Part shown: one piece after another, positions 1 through 14,236 of the stretch | How the letters are laid out: each line of letters begins with the position of its first letter | How positions within the stretch are numbered: the first letter of the stretch is position 1 | Assembly: GCA_963931925.1 (NCBI GenBank) | Contig: OZ007569.1 | Location: 61,993,050-62,057,049 of the forward strand | DNA length: 64,000 nt | Direction of reading: 5' to 3' | Source of the DNA: Onchidella celtica | Taxonomy: Eukaryota; Mollusca; Gastropoda; Systellommatophora; Onchidiidae | Program-made: the position numbers and the translations under genes | Notes under the pieces: generated by a model | Seen by the model: only the letters and a program-made list of their open reading frames with translations | What the model was told of the DNA's origin: nothing | Database searches by the model: none

Positions 1-357
1 CGAGAACAGTTCAAGGACAATTTACGCTGGTTATAATCAACGAGACCGTGAAAAATCAACTCCTTGCAAGTCGTGACCCAGCACGGCATTTATAGCATTA
101 AACCCTGACGACAGTGAGTGTTTACATACACAGCAAATAACATGCCTGGCGAATAATGAGAGAGCAACTAGCTGGAGTTATTATTATTCAGTAAAGACGT
201 CCACGGCCTCTTCAGCCTTAAAATTTAAATGATATCTATATGGGACTGATATTAGCAATGCAGGAATAAAAACCTGAAGCAATTTTGAACCAATAAGCTA
301 GTTCCCAGAGGCGAGAGAGAACCCATGCCTCAATCAGTTTCATTTGTAATACATTTT

Positions 358-3547
<3,190 letters not shown>

Positions 3548-5823
3548 CTTCCTCAAACATGAAATGATAATGAAAATGGCAGTATAATAATGATGACGAA
3601 GTCAAAGAGAGGGAGTGATAACATAAATATTAACAATAATTCAGCCATCATCAACATCGCATTAATCTTTGTCACCGGTTTATGGTATTGTAAAAAAAAA
3701 TAAAAAAATACCGAAATCACAAAGTCCAGTTGTAAGCCAAATTAGCGTTTTTAAAAGCCCGTGGACACCAAACTTCAACTTTTTCTTAAACGTTTTTTTT
3801 AATTCATTTTTTTAAATGATACGAAAAATGCTGTAAAATACATTGAAACTGATTTCACCATTGTTCGTAATGTTGATCATGATTACAATAATTTGCATCA
3901 CATGTGAATGAGGATTTTAGCAATGATGATTACAATAACAAAAGAATGTTCATAATAATTTTCCATTTACAATGTTCTTTCATCGTTATTCAAACTTTCA
4001 TCGGCATCACTATTGCCATTATCATCCCAATTGTATTTTATCATAGTTATCTCTTCTTCTAAATAGCATGACAAGAAAAAAACAGCAGTGGTCACAGCAT
4101 TTGTACCGACAAGCACAACCATCACTGATTTTTTCTATGCAAAAAATACCCGAAGTAAAACAACATCAACCTCAAACAAACGTGTATTTCCATTACAGGC
4201 AGTGGAAGTGACTATAATTTTTTAAAAATCAAATTTCTAACAGCAGCATGATAATTCATGAAATGTTTTAAAGAACCAGCAATGAATACAAATATTAGTC
4301 TTTTTTTTTTACAAGATACAGTTTACTCAAGATGTCCGTTTTTCAAGCTCCAAAATATCGCCACTTTTACAGTACAACTGTAATCAACATGTGGAATTCT
4401 AAGCTTAGCTCCAAATGAATACATTCATAATGACAAACTGCAGAGTTCTCCCAGATAAGTTTGAGCCTGGATTTGAATTTGGAGGAAGCACGACGACACG
4501 ATAACTCTAATTTAACAAGACGATAGACAAAATATACAACAATGGTAGGACAGAAGGAGGCCCTTACAGAAACGCCAGCCAACCATCCTCACCTCACAGA
4601 TGATGTTCACAACAACAACAACAACAACAACAGCAGCAGCAACAGTAACAACAACGACAATAACAGAAATGATAACAAAAGAAAAATATCAAATACATTA
4701 ACCACTGCTATACGAAGAAATACCATCAACAATGAAATGAAATCACACCCTATTGACTGATATTAAAATGTTATTATTTTATAAATAAGCTAAGAATAAA
4801 AACAACAACACAGAAATTCTATAGAAATCACTTACCTCTCCAGATGTTGCGAATTTTAGAGGATAAGATTATGGTTTTTCACAATGCTAGGAATAACAAA
4901 AATCAGGTTAGTTCGTCTGTTTGTTTATTTGAGTAAAACTTCTGCTACATGCGATGTCTTGCTACAGTTAAATGTTTCAGATTCCTCTTACGTCATAACA
5001 CAGTTCAGCGCAGTTAGTTTAAATTTTAACCTGCATGAATGGCTTTCCTTTTCCAATTACTTCTGTACTGCAACAAATCTAAGTTTTGTCTTTCTTACAC
5101 GGATGGTGTTAAATGTTCCTATACCCAGATAGCTGGTTCCTTTTTTCTTTTTTTTTTTCTGTCTCTCTCTCTACCTATTTCCTTTGTTCTGATCTATGAA
5201 GTTATGATTTGTTTCGTTTTCTTTATCGTTACGTGCTATGTCTTTTCATTTCGTCTTTATTTTTGGTGTGGCCGCAGTAATCAATCATTATGATAGCTGA
5301 TGGCCAGAGAAAGCCGGGCGTTTGACATTTGCAATGATAGACGGCCGTAAACGTCCCTTCACTTGTCATTGGTTTAAACCAGGAATTTATCCAGCGTCAT
5401 AGGCATAGAATAGGCTCACGGTCGTACTAAATTGGCATTATAATTTAAATCATGATAAGGCCCAAGTCTGCTGTATGTGTTATCTGGGGGAGGGGGAGGA
5501 GCCACTCAGTAGGAGAACTGCCCGAAGATTTTATATCATCATGAAGGCAGTAGGCCGAAATCTCACACAAAGGAAATTACCATGGACGTCTTGTGGGGGG
5601 TTAATAAAAACGTTTCAATCTTTAGTATCATCGACCGTAGTCGCTGACATCTTGAAGAGTTGTTTTTTTTTTTTCTTTTGGTTATGGTTTTGTTTTGTTC
5701 TTTGGCGCCTGGATATTAACCTTCTAGTTCCCAGACTTATGAACAGAACTATCGAAATGTCACGAAACTGATATAAAGTGGCCAAATGGCCCAACCAATA
5801 TGTGCTTAAAAAATACTGGGTTC
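3548..5823. other. Stretch upstream of the secreted-protein gene, no gene seen
   Basis: The stretch is AT-rich and contains the promoter side of the gene at 3547 (no clear TATA box), one copy of the dispersed repeat near 4475-4610, and a CAA/CAG run at 4609-4640. I see no exon with convincing splice sites. Confidence 0.6.
4475..4610 (+). repeat. Dispersed repeat, copy A
   Basis: It shares a core (AGGACAGAAGGAGRCCCTTAC and the bases before and after it) with copies near 17.8, 18.85 and 31.5 kb. Upstream it has GAAGCACGACGACACGATAA, resembling the left part of the other copies. The class is unknown; it has no coding capacity. Confidence 0.6.
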
Positions 5824-5828
5824 CCGAA
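5824..5828. repeat. Target-site duplication CCGAA, left
   Basis: The five bases before the 5' LTR are repeated exactly after the 3' LTR at 14237-14241. Confidence 0.9.
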
Positions 5829-7008
5829 TGTCACGAGTGGAGTGAGTGCAATTAAGGGGATTGCTACAGAGCGGGTGTAGAGTAAGAAAGGCTCACGGTA
5901 GACAAGTAAGTTAAGCGTGCTGTTGTGAGTAGTGGGGGGGTCTGAATGAGGCGAAAGCGCTGTATTACTATCACTGCAAGTTAGAAGGTCCTACGGAACG
6001 GACCTGTGAATAAGAGCCCATCGGGCGGACATAAGGGGAGCAGTCGAGAAGACTAGTGAGAGAGTCTTTCCAGTGATGACTGGTACGTAGAACGTTGATT
6101 GATTATTATGATTGATGTATTATATTATATTCGTCTATTACCATGATGTAAATAAGTATATGTGAGGAATGTGGAAGTCCTTGATATTGGATATAGCAAT
6201 GTGCGCCATGAGCGATAGATGAAAGTGAGTTCATGGATTTGTAGCGCGAGTGAGTAGTGTGTACTCCGATGGAAGTGTGTTACCGTAAGATGTGTGGTGA
6301 GTGAAAGGTGAACTAGTGTGTGTACGTTTCATGGGTTGTAAGGAGAGGTGGAGTGAATAGAAATGGTAGGGTATTATACCAATGTAATGTTATTCTTGTA
6401 GGTGTCGAGGACGGGCCGCAGAGCCACCTCGATGAGCACAGGGGATAGGCCAGCATAGGGCCGGAGGCCACACATAGGCCAGAAGTGAGGCTGCCAGTGC
6501 AGGACAGTAGAGGCACATAAAGTCGTGGCAGTCAGGCCACGGACAAGGACGTAGATATGAGCGTGAATGTGATAATGCACTATTGCCATGTTGAGGGGAG
6601 AATGTACTATTGAAATGATAATGTCTATTGAAATGATAATGTGTTATTGCCCTGCTGAGGTGCTAGGGGAATGCTGAGGTGTATGACAATAGGGAGGTGA
6701 TATTGAGAGACTGCGGTGCCAGTGAATTACTAATGTGCTATTAAGACCCTGAGGGGAGAGGCTGAGGCCGAAGTGCCTTTAGGAGTAACTACCGGATTGT
6801 GGATCCGAGGGAGAGTGTGTGTGAGAATAAGGCCGTTGTAAGGCAGTTGATTTCAATAATATAATGTATGTAATTGCGCTATTATCTGTATAATTATGTT
6901 TAATAAATGTGTGAGTCTGATGGATTGTTCTGTTAAGTGTTAACTTGTTTGTTCGTGATTGTTGTCCTGTCATAACTTATTACATCTCCCAGTCTGGGAT
7001 TTGTGACA
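5829..7008 (+). repeat. 5' LTR
   Basis: This 1180-bp direct repeat begins TGTCAC and ends GTGACA. Compared with the 3' LTR, I see three substitutions and a 7-base difference in a G tract (7 versus 14). A polyadenylation signal AATAAA lies at 6902-6907. Short open frames here are not genes. Confidence 0.95.
6902..6907 (+). promoter_or_regulatory. Polyadenylation signal in the 5' LTR
   Basis: AATAAA lies about 100 bases before the LTR end. The same site is present in the 3' LTR at 14130-14135, where it would serve transcript end formation. Confidence 0.6.
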
Positions 7009-7068
7009 CTGGGGGCTCGTCCGTTGTGACATTGGGGGCTCGTCCGTTGTGACACTGGGGGCTCGTCC
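7001..7068 (+). promoter_or_regulatory. Triplicated tRNA-Pro-type primer-binding site
   Basis: Directly after the LTR end, TGGGGGCTCGTCC occurs three times with a 23-bp period; each is preceded by TTGTGACAY, a copy of the LTR terminus. The 13-mer matches the classical tRNA-Pro primer-binding site used by several retroelements. The first copy abuts the LTR and is the natural functional one. The duplicated unit (LTR end plus binding site) suggests slippage during reverse transcription. Confidence 0.8.
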
Positions 7069-8002
7069 TGTTTACCTGTGGTCATTTTGACATTGTGTAT
7101 TCATTATATCTAGTTGTTTTTCTGTTGTGCTAGGAATTCGTGCTGTTGTCTTTGTTCGTGGGATGAATGGAAATTTTCATGATGGTATGATTTATGTATG
7201 TTTATGAATAATAATATGTATTGATGCAGGTATTTTGATGAATATGTATTAATGTGTACTTAAATTTCTGCAGAGTGTGTGTGCCAGCCTGAGGAGTCAA
7301 GCGGCCAGAGCTCCGATTAAGGGGAGGAGTTAAACTCAAAAATTGAAAGTTAAGTGAAAATTTTGTACCCTGGATTGAGGGCTGTCTTTTCATCTGTCTG
7401 TTTCCCTGTTTTTGCTGTTTTTGTCGTAATCGATTGTACGGGCGGTGGCGCGGGTTTGCTGTGGTGAGCGTAGTTTATCCTCTTCGGGAGGTGGGCTAAA
7501 TTTGGAACTTCGTTCATCACAGTGAACAGTTCTGTAGGGACCTGTATTTTTGTTTAGATTGTAGCGTTCTATCTTCCTCGTTGTTTTAGGAAGACGTTTC
7601 TCTTGTCCCTCTCTTCCCTATCTGTAGATACGTTCTTTTTTTTCAGACTCTGTTCTTGTTTGTACCGTGTAGTGTAATCGGCGTAGTTAGGTTGCATTTT
7701 TTTCCACTATATTTTCTTTTTTAGGTCTTTGTCCTAGTCTGGTTCGTTGTCCTTGACGTACTTGTGGTCCTTCTACTGTATTTCCTTATTCTTGTCGTTT
7801 CTATTTTCTTTTATAATTAATAGTGCTATACATTTTATAGATATAGAATTAGTTGTGCTGTAAAGGTAAATTTCTGAATTGTATTTGAGACAACTGGGTA
7901 TTGTTATATCTGGTGTGATCTCAGGTCTCTGGTCGTATCGTTAGTGATCATACCGACAGGTTGGTCGTCTTATAATACATACCATAACCATAAATCTGTG
8001 AA
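7069..8002 (+). other. Retrotransposon leader region
   Basis: About 0.9 kb of T/G-rich sequence lies between the primer-binding repeats and the gag ATG. No open frame of note; presumably untranslated leader and packaging region. Confidence 0.6.
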
Positions 8003-8482
8003 ATGGCGGAACTCCAACAACTAATGAAGTTGGGTAAGGAACTTGGCCTGGAGGGAGAGGAGCTACGCGGCTGGATTAAAGAACAGCAGGCGGATTTGCG
8101 CGATGAGCGTGCTAAGGATAGAGAGCGGCAGACAGAAAAAGAGGCTCAAGAGCGACAGAGAGAAGAGGAAAGGGAGTTTAAGCAACAGGAAAGAGAGGCT
8201 AAGGAAAGGGAGTTTAAGTTAAAGGAGTTGCATCAGCAACAGGAGAGACAGGCTCAGGAGAGGGAGTTGAAGTTAAAGGAGATAGAGGCGCAGGTAAAGA
8301 TTGCGGAATTAGAAAGTAAAAAGAATACGCCAACGGAAACGGCTGAGCGGCAGGTACACAATAAAGGTGGCGTTAGGATTAAGCTCCCTACGTTCGACGA
8401 CCGGAAGGACGACATAGACGCCTTCCTTTACAGGTTCGAACTGAACGCACAATTGCAATGGGGGGAAAATAAGGAATTATAG
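8003..8482 (+). CDS. gag: Gag N-terminal part, ends at an in-frame amber codon
   Basis: The frame has 159 residues from an ATG at 8003 to TAG at 8480-8482. Residues about 20-115 are a highly charged Glu/Lys/Gln/Arg-rich segment, very probably a long coiled coil. After it comes a globular stretch (IKLPTFDDRKDDIDAFLYRFE) that begins the capsid-like domain. The next frame continues in the same phase directly after the stop and carries the rest of the capsid, so this is one gag domain split by a stop. Either a nonsense mutation or stop readthrough would explain it. A stop inside capsid is not the usual place for programmed readthrough, so I favour a mutation. Confidence 0.85.
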   Translation: MAELQQLMKLGKELGLEGEELRGWIKEQQADLRDERAKDRERQTEKEAQERQREEEREFKQQEREAKEREFKLKELHQQQERQAQERELKLKEIEAQVKIAELESKKNTPTETAERQVHNKGGVRIKLPTFDDRKDDIDAFLYRFELNAQLQWGENKEL

Positions 8483-11400
8483 GCCACGTACCTGGCGTCG
8501 CTATTGCAGGGGCGAGCGTTAACCTACTTTAAAGAGCTACAGCGCGAAGACGTGCAAGATTACGATAAGCTGAAGGCTTTGCTGCTTCGCCGATTTGCGC
8601 GTACCGAGGAATATTTCCGGGAGCAGTTTAGGCGGGCACGTGCAGATACCAGGGAGGACTTTGCTGCCTTCGTCGCGAGACTAACGGAGTATTTCGCGAA
8701 CTGGGTAGACTTGGCGCATGTGGGCGCGGATTTTGCTAAACTGAAAGACTTAATGATCCGTGACCAGCTGTACGCGTCGTGCCACAAAGATCTGGTGGCT
8801 TTCCTGAAAGAGAACGAACCCGCGACGGTGCAGGAGGCGTCTAAGTTGGCGGAAGCATACCGTACGGCACATCCGTCCAAACCAGTCGCCAGGGCGTACG
8901 TCCAAGATGCTGGGTACGTCGCCGTTGTCGAGGGGTCGCCGGCAGGACTTAGGGACAGGTCGCGTCAGCGTGGTGCCTATAGCGGGCAAGCCCAGGGGCA
9001 GCGTAGGGGCTATCACCAATCACCGGCATATGGATCCGGTAAGTTTGACCGAGCAGGAGGGCTAGGTCGCGGTAATGGCCGGGGGCGATTTGTGACCTTT
9101 GCCGATGACCGACGGCATAGGGACTCTAGTTCCGGTCGCGATGGGTCACGGGGACCCAGGCCTAGTGCAGCACAGGGAGCGGAGTGTTGGACTTGCGGAC
9201 GCGTGGGTCACTTTTCACGCGAGTGTAGGGCCGCGAAGTGTTGGAACTGCGGTAGAGCAGATCACATCAGCGTGAATTGCCCTGCAGGTAGGGTAGCGGC
9301 GAACGTGGACAGTAGCTCCAGTCCATGTTCCCCAAATAAATTTCATCATGCGGCTGCGTGTGTTACATCGGACAACGGAGGCGGACAGTATTCTAAGTGT
9401 CCCAGTTGTGAGAAGTTATTATCTTCCGGTGTTTTACCTTGTGGGAGAAAGATCCCCGTTATAAATTCATGTCATACAGGAGGTGGTCTTAGGGTTTATC
9501 CGGGGTTTGTTGGGGACGAACCGGTCTCGGTTTTACGAGATACAGGATCTACCGTTGTGGGAGTGCATAGAGACTGCATTCGGGATTCACAGCTTACAGG
9601 TGAGACTGTCCCATGCATCCAATTTTCGGGGGCCATTGAGAAATTGCCCATGGCAAGAATAATGATAGATACACCTTTCCTTAGCGGGGAAGTCGAAGCA
9701 GTCGTTGGTTGTTTTCCAGGCGCCCATCTCATCATTGGGAATGTATCACGGGTAGTTTCCCCTTCCGATGAGAACGTGCAAGCATGGTCGCAATCAAAAG
9801 GTATTGACTTTTGCGCCGCGGTCGAAACACGTCGACGGGTAGCTGATAAAGATAAGATTAGACCTTTGGCGACGCCAGCGGTCAACCTAGATATCACGCC
9901 AGAGCGCTTGGCGAGATTACAAAGGGAGGATCCATCATTAAACCCATGTTTTGGGGAAGCGCGAACCGAGAAAACGAGGAGATATAAGAACGGGTCGTCC
10001 TCCTTTATTGTTCAGGCGGGCATTCTGTTCCGTAAGTATGTAACGGTGTCCTCCATTTTAAAGCAGGTCGTTGTGCCAGCGTTGCTGATCGCAACAGTAT
10101 TGCATTTGGCACATGATGTCCCATTAGCGGGTCATATGGGGATAGCTAGAACCAAAGAAAGGGTTCTTAAAAATTTTTACTGGCCATCGATCCACAGAGA
10201 TGTGCAAGTCTATTGTAAGACGTGCAGTGCGTGCCAAAAGACGACGCATAAGGGTCGTACACCCCAGGCTCCTCTTCAGAAGATCCCCACGGTCTCGGAA
10301 CCGTTTAAAAAGGTCTCGATAGACCTTGTTGGCCCCATTCACCCAGCGACCGATAGGGGGAATCGATTTTTCCTAACGGTCATATGTAATGCTACGAGAT
10401 GGCCAGAGGCGGTTCCTCTGCGGACCATAACGTCTGAGGCAGTCGCGGAAGCGTTGTTTGCAATTTTCGCTAGGGTAGGAATACCAGAGCAAATTCTGTC
10501 TGATAGGGGCGCGCAATTTACGTCGCAGATGATGAAGGAATTGTTCCGCTTATTCAGCATACAACCCATCACTACCACCCCTTATCATCCGCAGGCTAAT
10601 GGCATGTGCGAGAGATTGAACTCGACGTTAAAGTCGATGCTGCGTAAGGTAGCTGCTGATCGCCCTAAAGATTGGGATAGATATATCCCTGCAGTGTCAT
10701 TCGCGTACAGAGAGGTACGGCAGGAGTCAACGGGATTCTCGCCGTTCGAAATGATGTACGGTCGTAGTCCTAGGGGCCCAACTGATGTTCTTCGGGACAT
10801 GATGACGTCGCCATCATCGGGAGACGATGAGCAGATTTCGGTGTTTCAGTACCTTGTTGATTTAAGAGAAAGACTATCTTCAGCGCGCACTACAGCAGAA
10901 GAAGCTTCTGGTATCGCTTCGAAAAGAGCAAAAGACTATAAAGATAGAGGTTCCAAACTGAGAATTTTTAAGCCAGGAGACAAGGTCCTATTGTTGTTAC
11001 CTACGGACCATAATAAGTTATTGATGACATGGAAAGGCCCTTATGTTATTGAGCGAGTTGTTTCAAAGGTAGATTACGCTATCCACATTGATGGAACGAG
11101 TAAGGTTTTCCATGTTAATATGCTACAGAGATTTTATGAGAGACCACAGTATCTGTGTGCACAGACAAGACCAGAGGAGACTGTCTTCTCTATTGCTTGC
11201 ACGGGGGTCGTAGACCAGTTGGACTGTGACGTAAGCGACACCGAGGCGCAGGAAGAGTTACAAATTCAATTGCCGGAGTTAACTCCGACACAAGGTTACA
11301 GGGACGTAAAAATTAACCCTGACCTTACGAGTTCAAGGAGTAGGGAACTTGAGACCCTGTTAGCGTCATTTCCGGATGTTGTTACGGATTTGCCGGGTCG

Positions 11401-12694
11401 CACTACGGTGATCCAGCACCAAATAAAGTTGACTTCGGATAAGCCAGTATTTCTTAGACCGTATCCGCTGCCTTTTTCTTCGAGAGATAGAGTCATAAAG
11501 GAAGTTGAGACAATGCTGAAGTTAGATGTGATAGAACCATCAACATCGCCGTATTCATCACCCATCGTCCTCGTGAAAAAACTGGATGGATCGGTGCGGT
11601 TCTGTATTGATTTTCGAAGATTGAACACTATTACGGTAGGCGATAGGGAGCCTATTCCGTTTCAGGAGGAATTAATAGCTTCATTGGCCGGGTCCACGTG
11701 GTTTTCCAAGATAGATTTAACGAAAGGTTATTGGGAAATCCCGCTTACTGAGGAGTCTAAACAATACACGGCGTTCCAAACGCCCATTGGATTATTCCAA
11801 TTTAAGGTCATGCCATTTGGGTTGGTAAACGCGCCAGCGACGTTTGCACGATTAATGAGACTAGTGTTGAAGGACATACCTAATGTCGTGTCATTCTTTG
11901 ACGATATAGCATGCCATACGTCGACATGGTCTGATCATATTCAGACACTAACAGTAATTTTTCAACGATTACGTCATTTTGGGTTAACTGCTAAACCCGC
12001 AAAGATGGATTTGGCATGTCCAGAGATAATATTCTTAGGACATATTGTGGGTAGAGGTGTTCAGAGACCGGAAGTAACAAAAATTGACAAGTTAGTAGGG
12101 TTGCAAATCCCTAAAACAAAGAAACAAGTCAGAAGCTTAGTGGGAATTTTAAATTATTACAGAAAGTTCATTCCAAATTTTTCCTCCTTGTCATCTTCTC
12201 TTACTGACCTTACTAAGAAGGGACAACCCGATAAGGTCCAGTGGACGTCTGAATGTCAGACATCATTTGATAATTTGGTGACAGCATTATCATCGTCACC
12301 CATTCTGATATTACCCGATTTTCGATCTAATTTTATCCTCAGAACGGATGCGTCGGACTCTGGTGTCGGCGCTTGTCTTCTACAGGAGAAGAACGAATGT
12401 CTCCATCCTGTATGTTATGTCAGTAGGAAGTTATTGCAGAGAGAAAGAAAGTATTCTGTGATAGAGCGTGAGTGTCTTGCCATTGTGTGGTCCGTCCAGA
12501 AATTAGGACGTTATCTCATGGGACGAGAATTTTGTATCCAGACAGACCACAAGCCACTGACATTTTTGTCGAAGAATCGTTCGTCCAGCCCACGCTTGTC
12601 TAGATGGGCATTGGCTTTGCAGCCGTATACCTTCGTTATTCAACCAATTCCAGGAACCAGCAATCATATCGCCGACTACCTTAGTCGAGCCTAG
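8483..12694 (+). CDS. pol: Gag C-terminus and Pol polyprotein: PR-IN-RT-RNase H
   Basis: The frame is open from the codon after the amber stop to TAG at 12692. Counting residues from 8504 (1396 aa), the order is capsid remainder 1-120, then CCHC zinc knuckles at 228-241 and 246-259. The aspartic protease has Asp346-Thr-Gly and a flap-like IIGN near 410-413. The integrase HHCC zinc site uses His537, His544, Cys574 and Cys577; its catalytic core is Asp607, Asp667 and Glu703 (D-x35-E), followed by a GPY/F-type module near 843-880. The RT spans about 980-1180, with Asp1071 and an FFDD box at 1131-1134. RNase H has Asp1282, Glu1323, Asp1348 and Asp1391. All catalytic residues I can check are present. 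Integrase before RT is the odd feature. No frameshift separates gag and pol. Confidence 0.93.
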   Translation, partial: ATYLASLLQGRALTYFKELQREDVQDYDKLKALLLRRFARTEEYFREQFRRARADTREDFAAFVARLTEYFANWVDLAHVGADFAKLKDLMIRDQLYASCHKDLVAFLKENEPATVQEASKLAEAYRTAHPSKPVARAYVQDAGYVAVVEGSPAGLRDRSRQRGAYSGQAQGQRRGYHQSPAYGSGKFDRAGGLGRGNGRGRFVTFADDRRHRDSSSGRDGSRGPRPSAAQGAECWTCGRVGHFSRECRAAKCWNCGRADHISVNCPAGRVAANVDSSSSPCSPNKFHHAAACVTSDNGGGQYSKCPSCEKLLSSGVLPCGRKIPVINSCHTGGGLRVYPGFVGDEPVSVLRDTGSTVVGVHRDCIRDSQLTGETVPCIQFSGAIEKLPMARIMIDTPFLSGEVEAVVGCFPGAHLIIGNVSRVVSPSDENVQAWSQSKGIDFCAAVETRRRVADKDKIRPLATPAVNLDITPERLARLQREDPSLNPCFGEARTEKTRRYKNGSSSFIVQAGILFRKYVTVSSILKQVVVPALLIATVLHLAHDVPLAGHMGIARTKERVLKNFYWPSIHRDVQVYCKTCSACQKTTHKGRTPQAPLQKIPTVSEPFKKVSIDLVGPIHPATDRGNRFFLTVICNATRWPEAVPLRTITSEAVAEALFAIFARVGIPEQILSDRGAQFTSQMMKELFRLFSIQPITTTPYHPQANGMCERLNSTLKSMLRKVAADRPKDWDRYIPAVSFAYREVRQESTGFSPFEMMYGRSPRGPTDVLRDMMTSPSSGDDEQISVFQYLVDLRERLSSARTTAEEASGIASKRAKDYKDRGSKLRIFKPGDKVLLLLPTDHNKLLMTWKGPYVIERVVSKVDYAIHIDGTSKVFHVNMLQRFYERPQYLCAQTRPEETVFSIACTGVVDQLDCDVSDTEAQEELQIQLPELTPTQGYRDVKINPDLTSSRSRELETLLASFPDVVTDLPGRTTVIQHQIKLTSDKPVFLRPYPLPFSSRDRVIKEVETMLKLDVIEPSTSPYSSPIVLVKKLDGSVRFCIDFRRLNTITVGDREPIPFQEELIASLAGSTWFSKIDLTKGYWEIPLTEESKQYTAFQTPIGLFQFKVMPFGLVNAPATFARLMRLVLKDIPNVVSFFDDIACHTSTWSDHIQTLTVIFQRLRHFGLTAKPAKMDLACPEIIFLGHIVGRGVQRPEVTKIDKLVGLQIPKTKKQVRSLVGILNYYRKFIPNFSSLSSSLTDLTKKGQPDKVQWTSECQTSFDNLVTALSSSPILILPDFRSNFILRTDASDSGVGACLLQEKNECLHPVCYVSRKLLQRERKYSVIERECLAIVWSVQKLGRYLMGREFCIQTDHKPLTFLSKNRSSSPRLSRWALALQPYTFVIQPIPGTSNHIADYLSRA

Positions 12695-13049
12695 GGGAAG
12701 AGTTCAGGAGCTTATACATCGGAGGACAGGAACATTGACAGGATCTGTGTGAATGAGTCGACTTTAAAATATTGACATTATAAATATGATATGAAGAATG
12801 GTTGATAGGTTGAGTGGTTTTTGATTCTGTATTAAGTATTGTGATTAGTTAGCTATTCATGATGTGACACATATGTGCATATTGCAGACCATATTGATCC
12901 CCATATTTCCCCCTGATTTCGGTATTCTATATACTAGGGGAACTGCTAGGTCAGTTTTTTTAGTGTAGGTATTGCTCACGCTCACTCGTTGACAGTCATC
13001 TTGATGCGATTGAAATTAATTGCATTAATTTTTTTGGGGTGGGGGATGA
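12695..13049 (+). other. Retrotransposon 3' untranslated region with polypurine tract
   Basis: There are 355 bases between the pol stop and the 3' LTR. The last bases before the LTR, about 13036-13049, are GGGGTGGGGGATGA, a good plus-strand primer (polypurine) tract. No coding capacity is visible. Confidence 0.7.
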
Positions 13050-14236
13050 TGTCACGAGTGGAGTGAGTGCAATTAAGGGGATTGCTACAGAGCGGGTGTA
13101 GAGTAAGAAAGGCTCACGGTAGACAAGTAAGTTAAGCGTGCTGTTGTGAGTAGTGGGGGGGGGGGGGGTCTGAATGAGGCGAAAGCGCTGTATTACTATC
13201 ACTGCAAGTTAGAAGGTCCTACGGAACGGACCTGTGAATAAGAGCCCATCGGGCGGACATAAGGGGAGCAGTCGAGAAGACTAGTGAGAGAGTCTTTCCA
13301 GTGATGACTGGTACGTAGAACGTTGATTGATTATTATGATTGATGTATTATATTATATTCGTCTATTACCATGATGTAAATAAGTATATGTGAGGAATGT
13401 GGAAGTCCTTGATATTGGATATAGCAATGTGCGCCATGAGCGATAGATGAAAGTGAGTTCATGGATTTGTAGCGCGAGTGAGTAGTGTGTACTCCGATGG
13501 AAGTGTGTTACCGTAAGATGTGTGGTGAGTGAAAGGTGAACTAGTGTGTGTACGTTTCATGGGTTGTAAGGAGAGGTGGAGTGAATAGAAATGGTAGGGT
13601 ATTATACCAATGTAATGTTATTCTTGTAGGTGTCGAGGACGGGCCGCAGAGCCACCTCGATGAGCACAGGGGATAGGCCAGCATAGGGCCGGAGGCCACA
13701 CATAGGCCAGAAGTGAGGCTGTCAGTGCAGGACAGTAGAGGCACATAAAGTCGTGGCAGTCAGGCCACGGACAGGGACGTAGATATGAGCGTGAATGTGA
13801 TAATGCACTATTGCCATGTTGAGGGGAGAATGTACTATTGAAATGATAATGTCTATTGAAATGATAATGTGTTATTGCCCTGCTGAGGTGCTAGGGGAAT
13901 GCTGAGGTGTATGACAATAGGGAGGTGATATTGAGAGACTGCGGTGCCAGTGAATTACTAATGTGCTATTAAGACCCTGAGGGGAGAGGCTGAGGCCGAA
14001 GTGCCTTTAGGAGTAACTACCGGATTGTGGATCCGAGGGAGAGTGTGTGTGAGAATAAGGCCGTTGTACGGCAGTTGATTTCAATAATATAATGTATGTA
14101 ATTGCGCTATTATCTGTATAATTATGTTTAATAAATGTGTGAGTCTGATGGATTGTTCTGTTAAGTGTTAACTTGTTTGTTCGTGATTGTTGTCCTGTCA
14201 TAACTTATTACATCTCCCAGTCTGGGATTTGTGACA
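13050..14236 (+). repeat. 3' LTR
   Basis: 1187 bp, the direct repeat of the 5' LTR; begins TGTCAC and ends GTGACA. The extra seven bases are all in the G tract near 13154-13167. Confidence 0.95.

Larger units (their letters stand above)
5829..14236 (+). mobile_element. Gmr1-like LTR retrotransposon (Gypsy-type RT, integrase before RT)
   Basis: The element is 8408 bp, bounded by two near-identical LTRs (TGTCACGAG...TTTGTGACA) and a 5-bp target duplication. The internal order is primer-binding repeats, a ~1-kb leader, gag with zinc knuckles, aspartic protease, integrase, reverse transcriptase, RNase H, then a purine-rich tract. Sequence motifs place the RT and integrase with Ty3/Gypsy, but integrase precedes RT as in Copia. 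That order is established for the Gmr1-like group. No envelope gene is seen. A stop codon interrupts gag, so this copy looks unable to make its full gag by simple translation. The near-identical LTRs indicate a recent insertion. Confidence 0.93.

Noticed and set aside
6313..7393. Minus-strand frames in the LTR (repeated near 13541-14201)
   Set aside because: They lie within the LTR and its leader; they recur only because the LTR is duplicated.
8560..11628. Minus-strand frames opposite gag-pol
   Set aside because: They are shadows of the well-supported plus-strand polyprotein.
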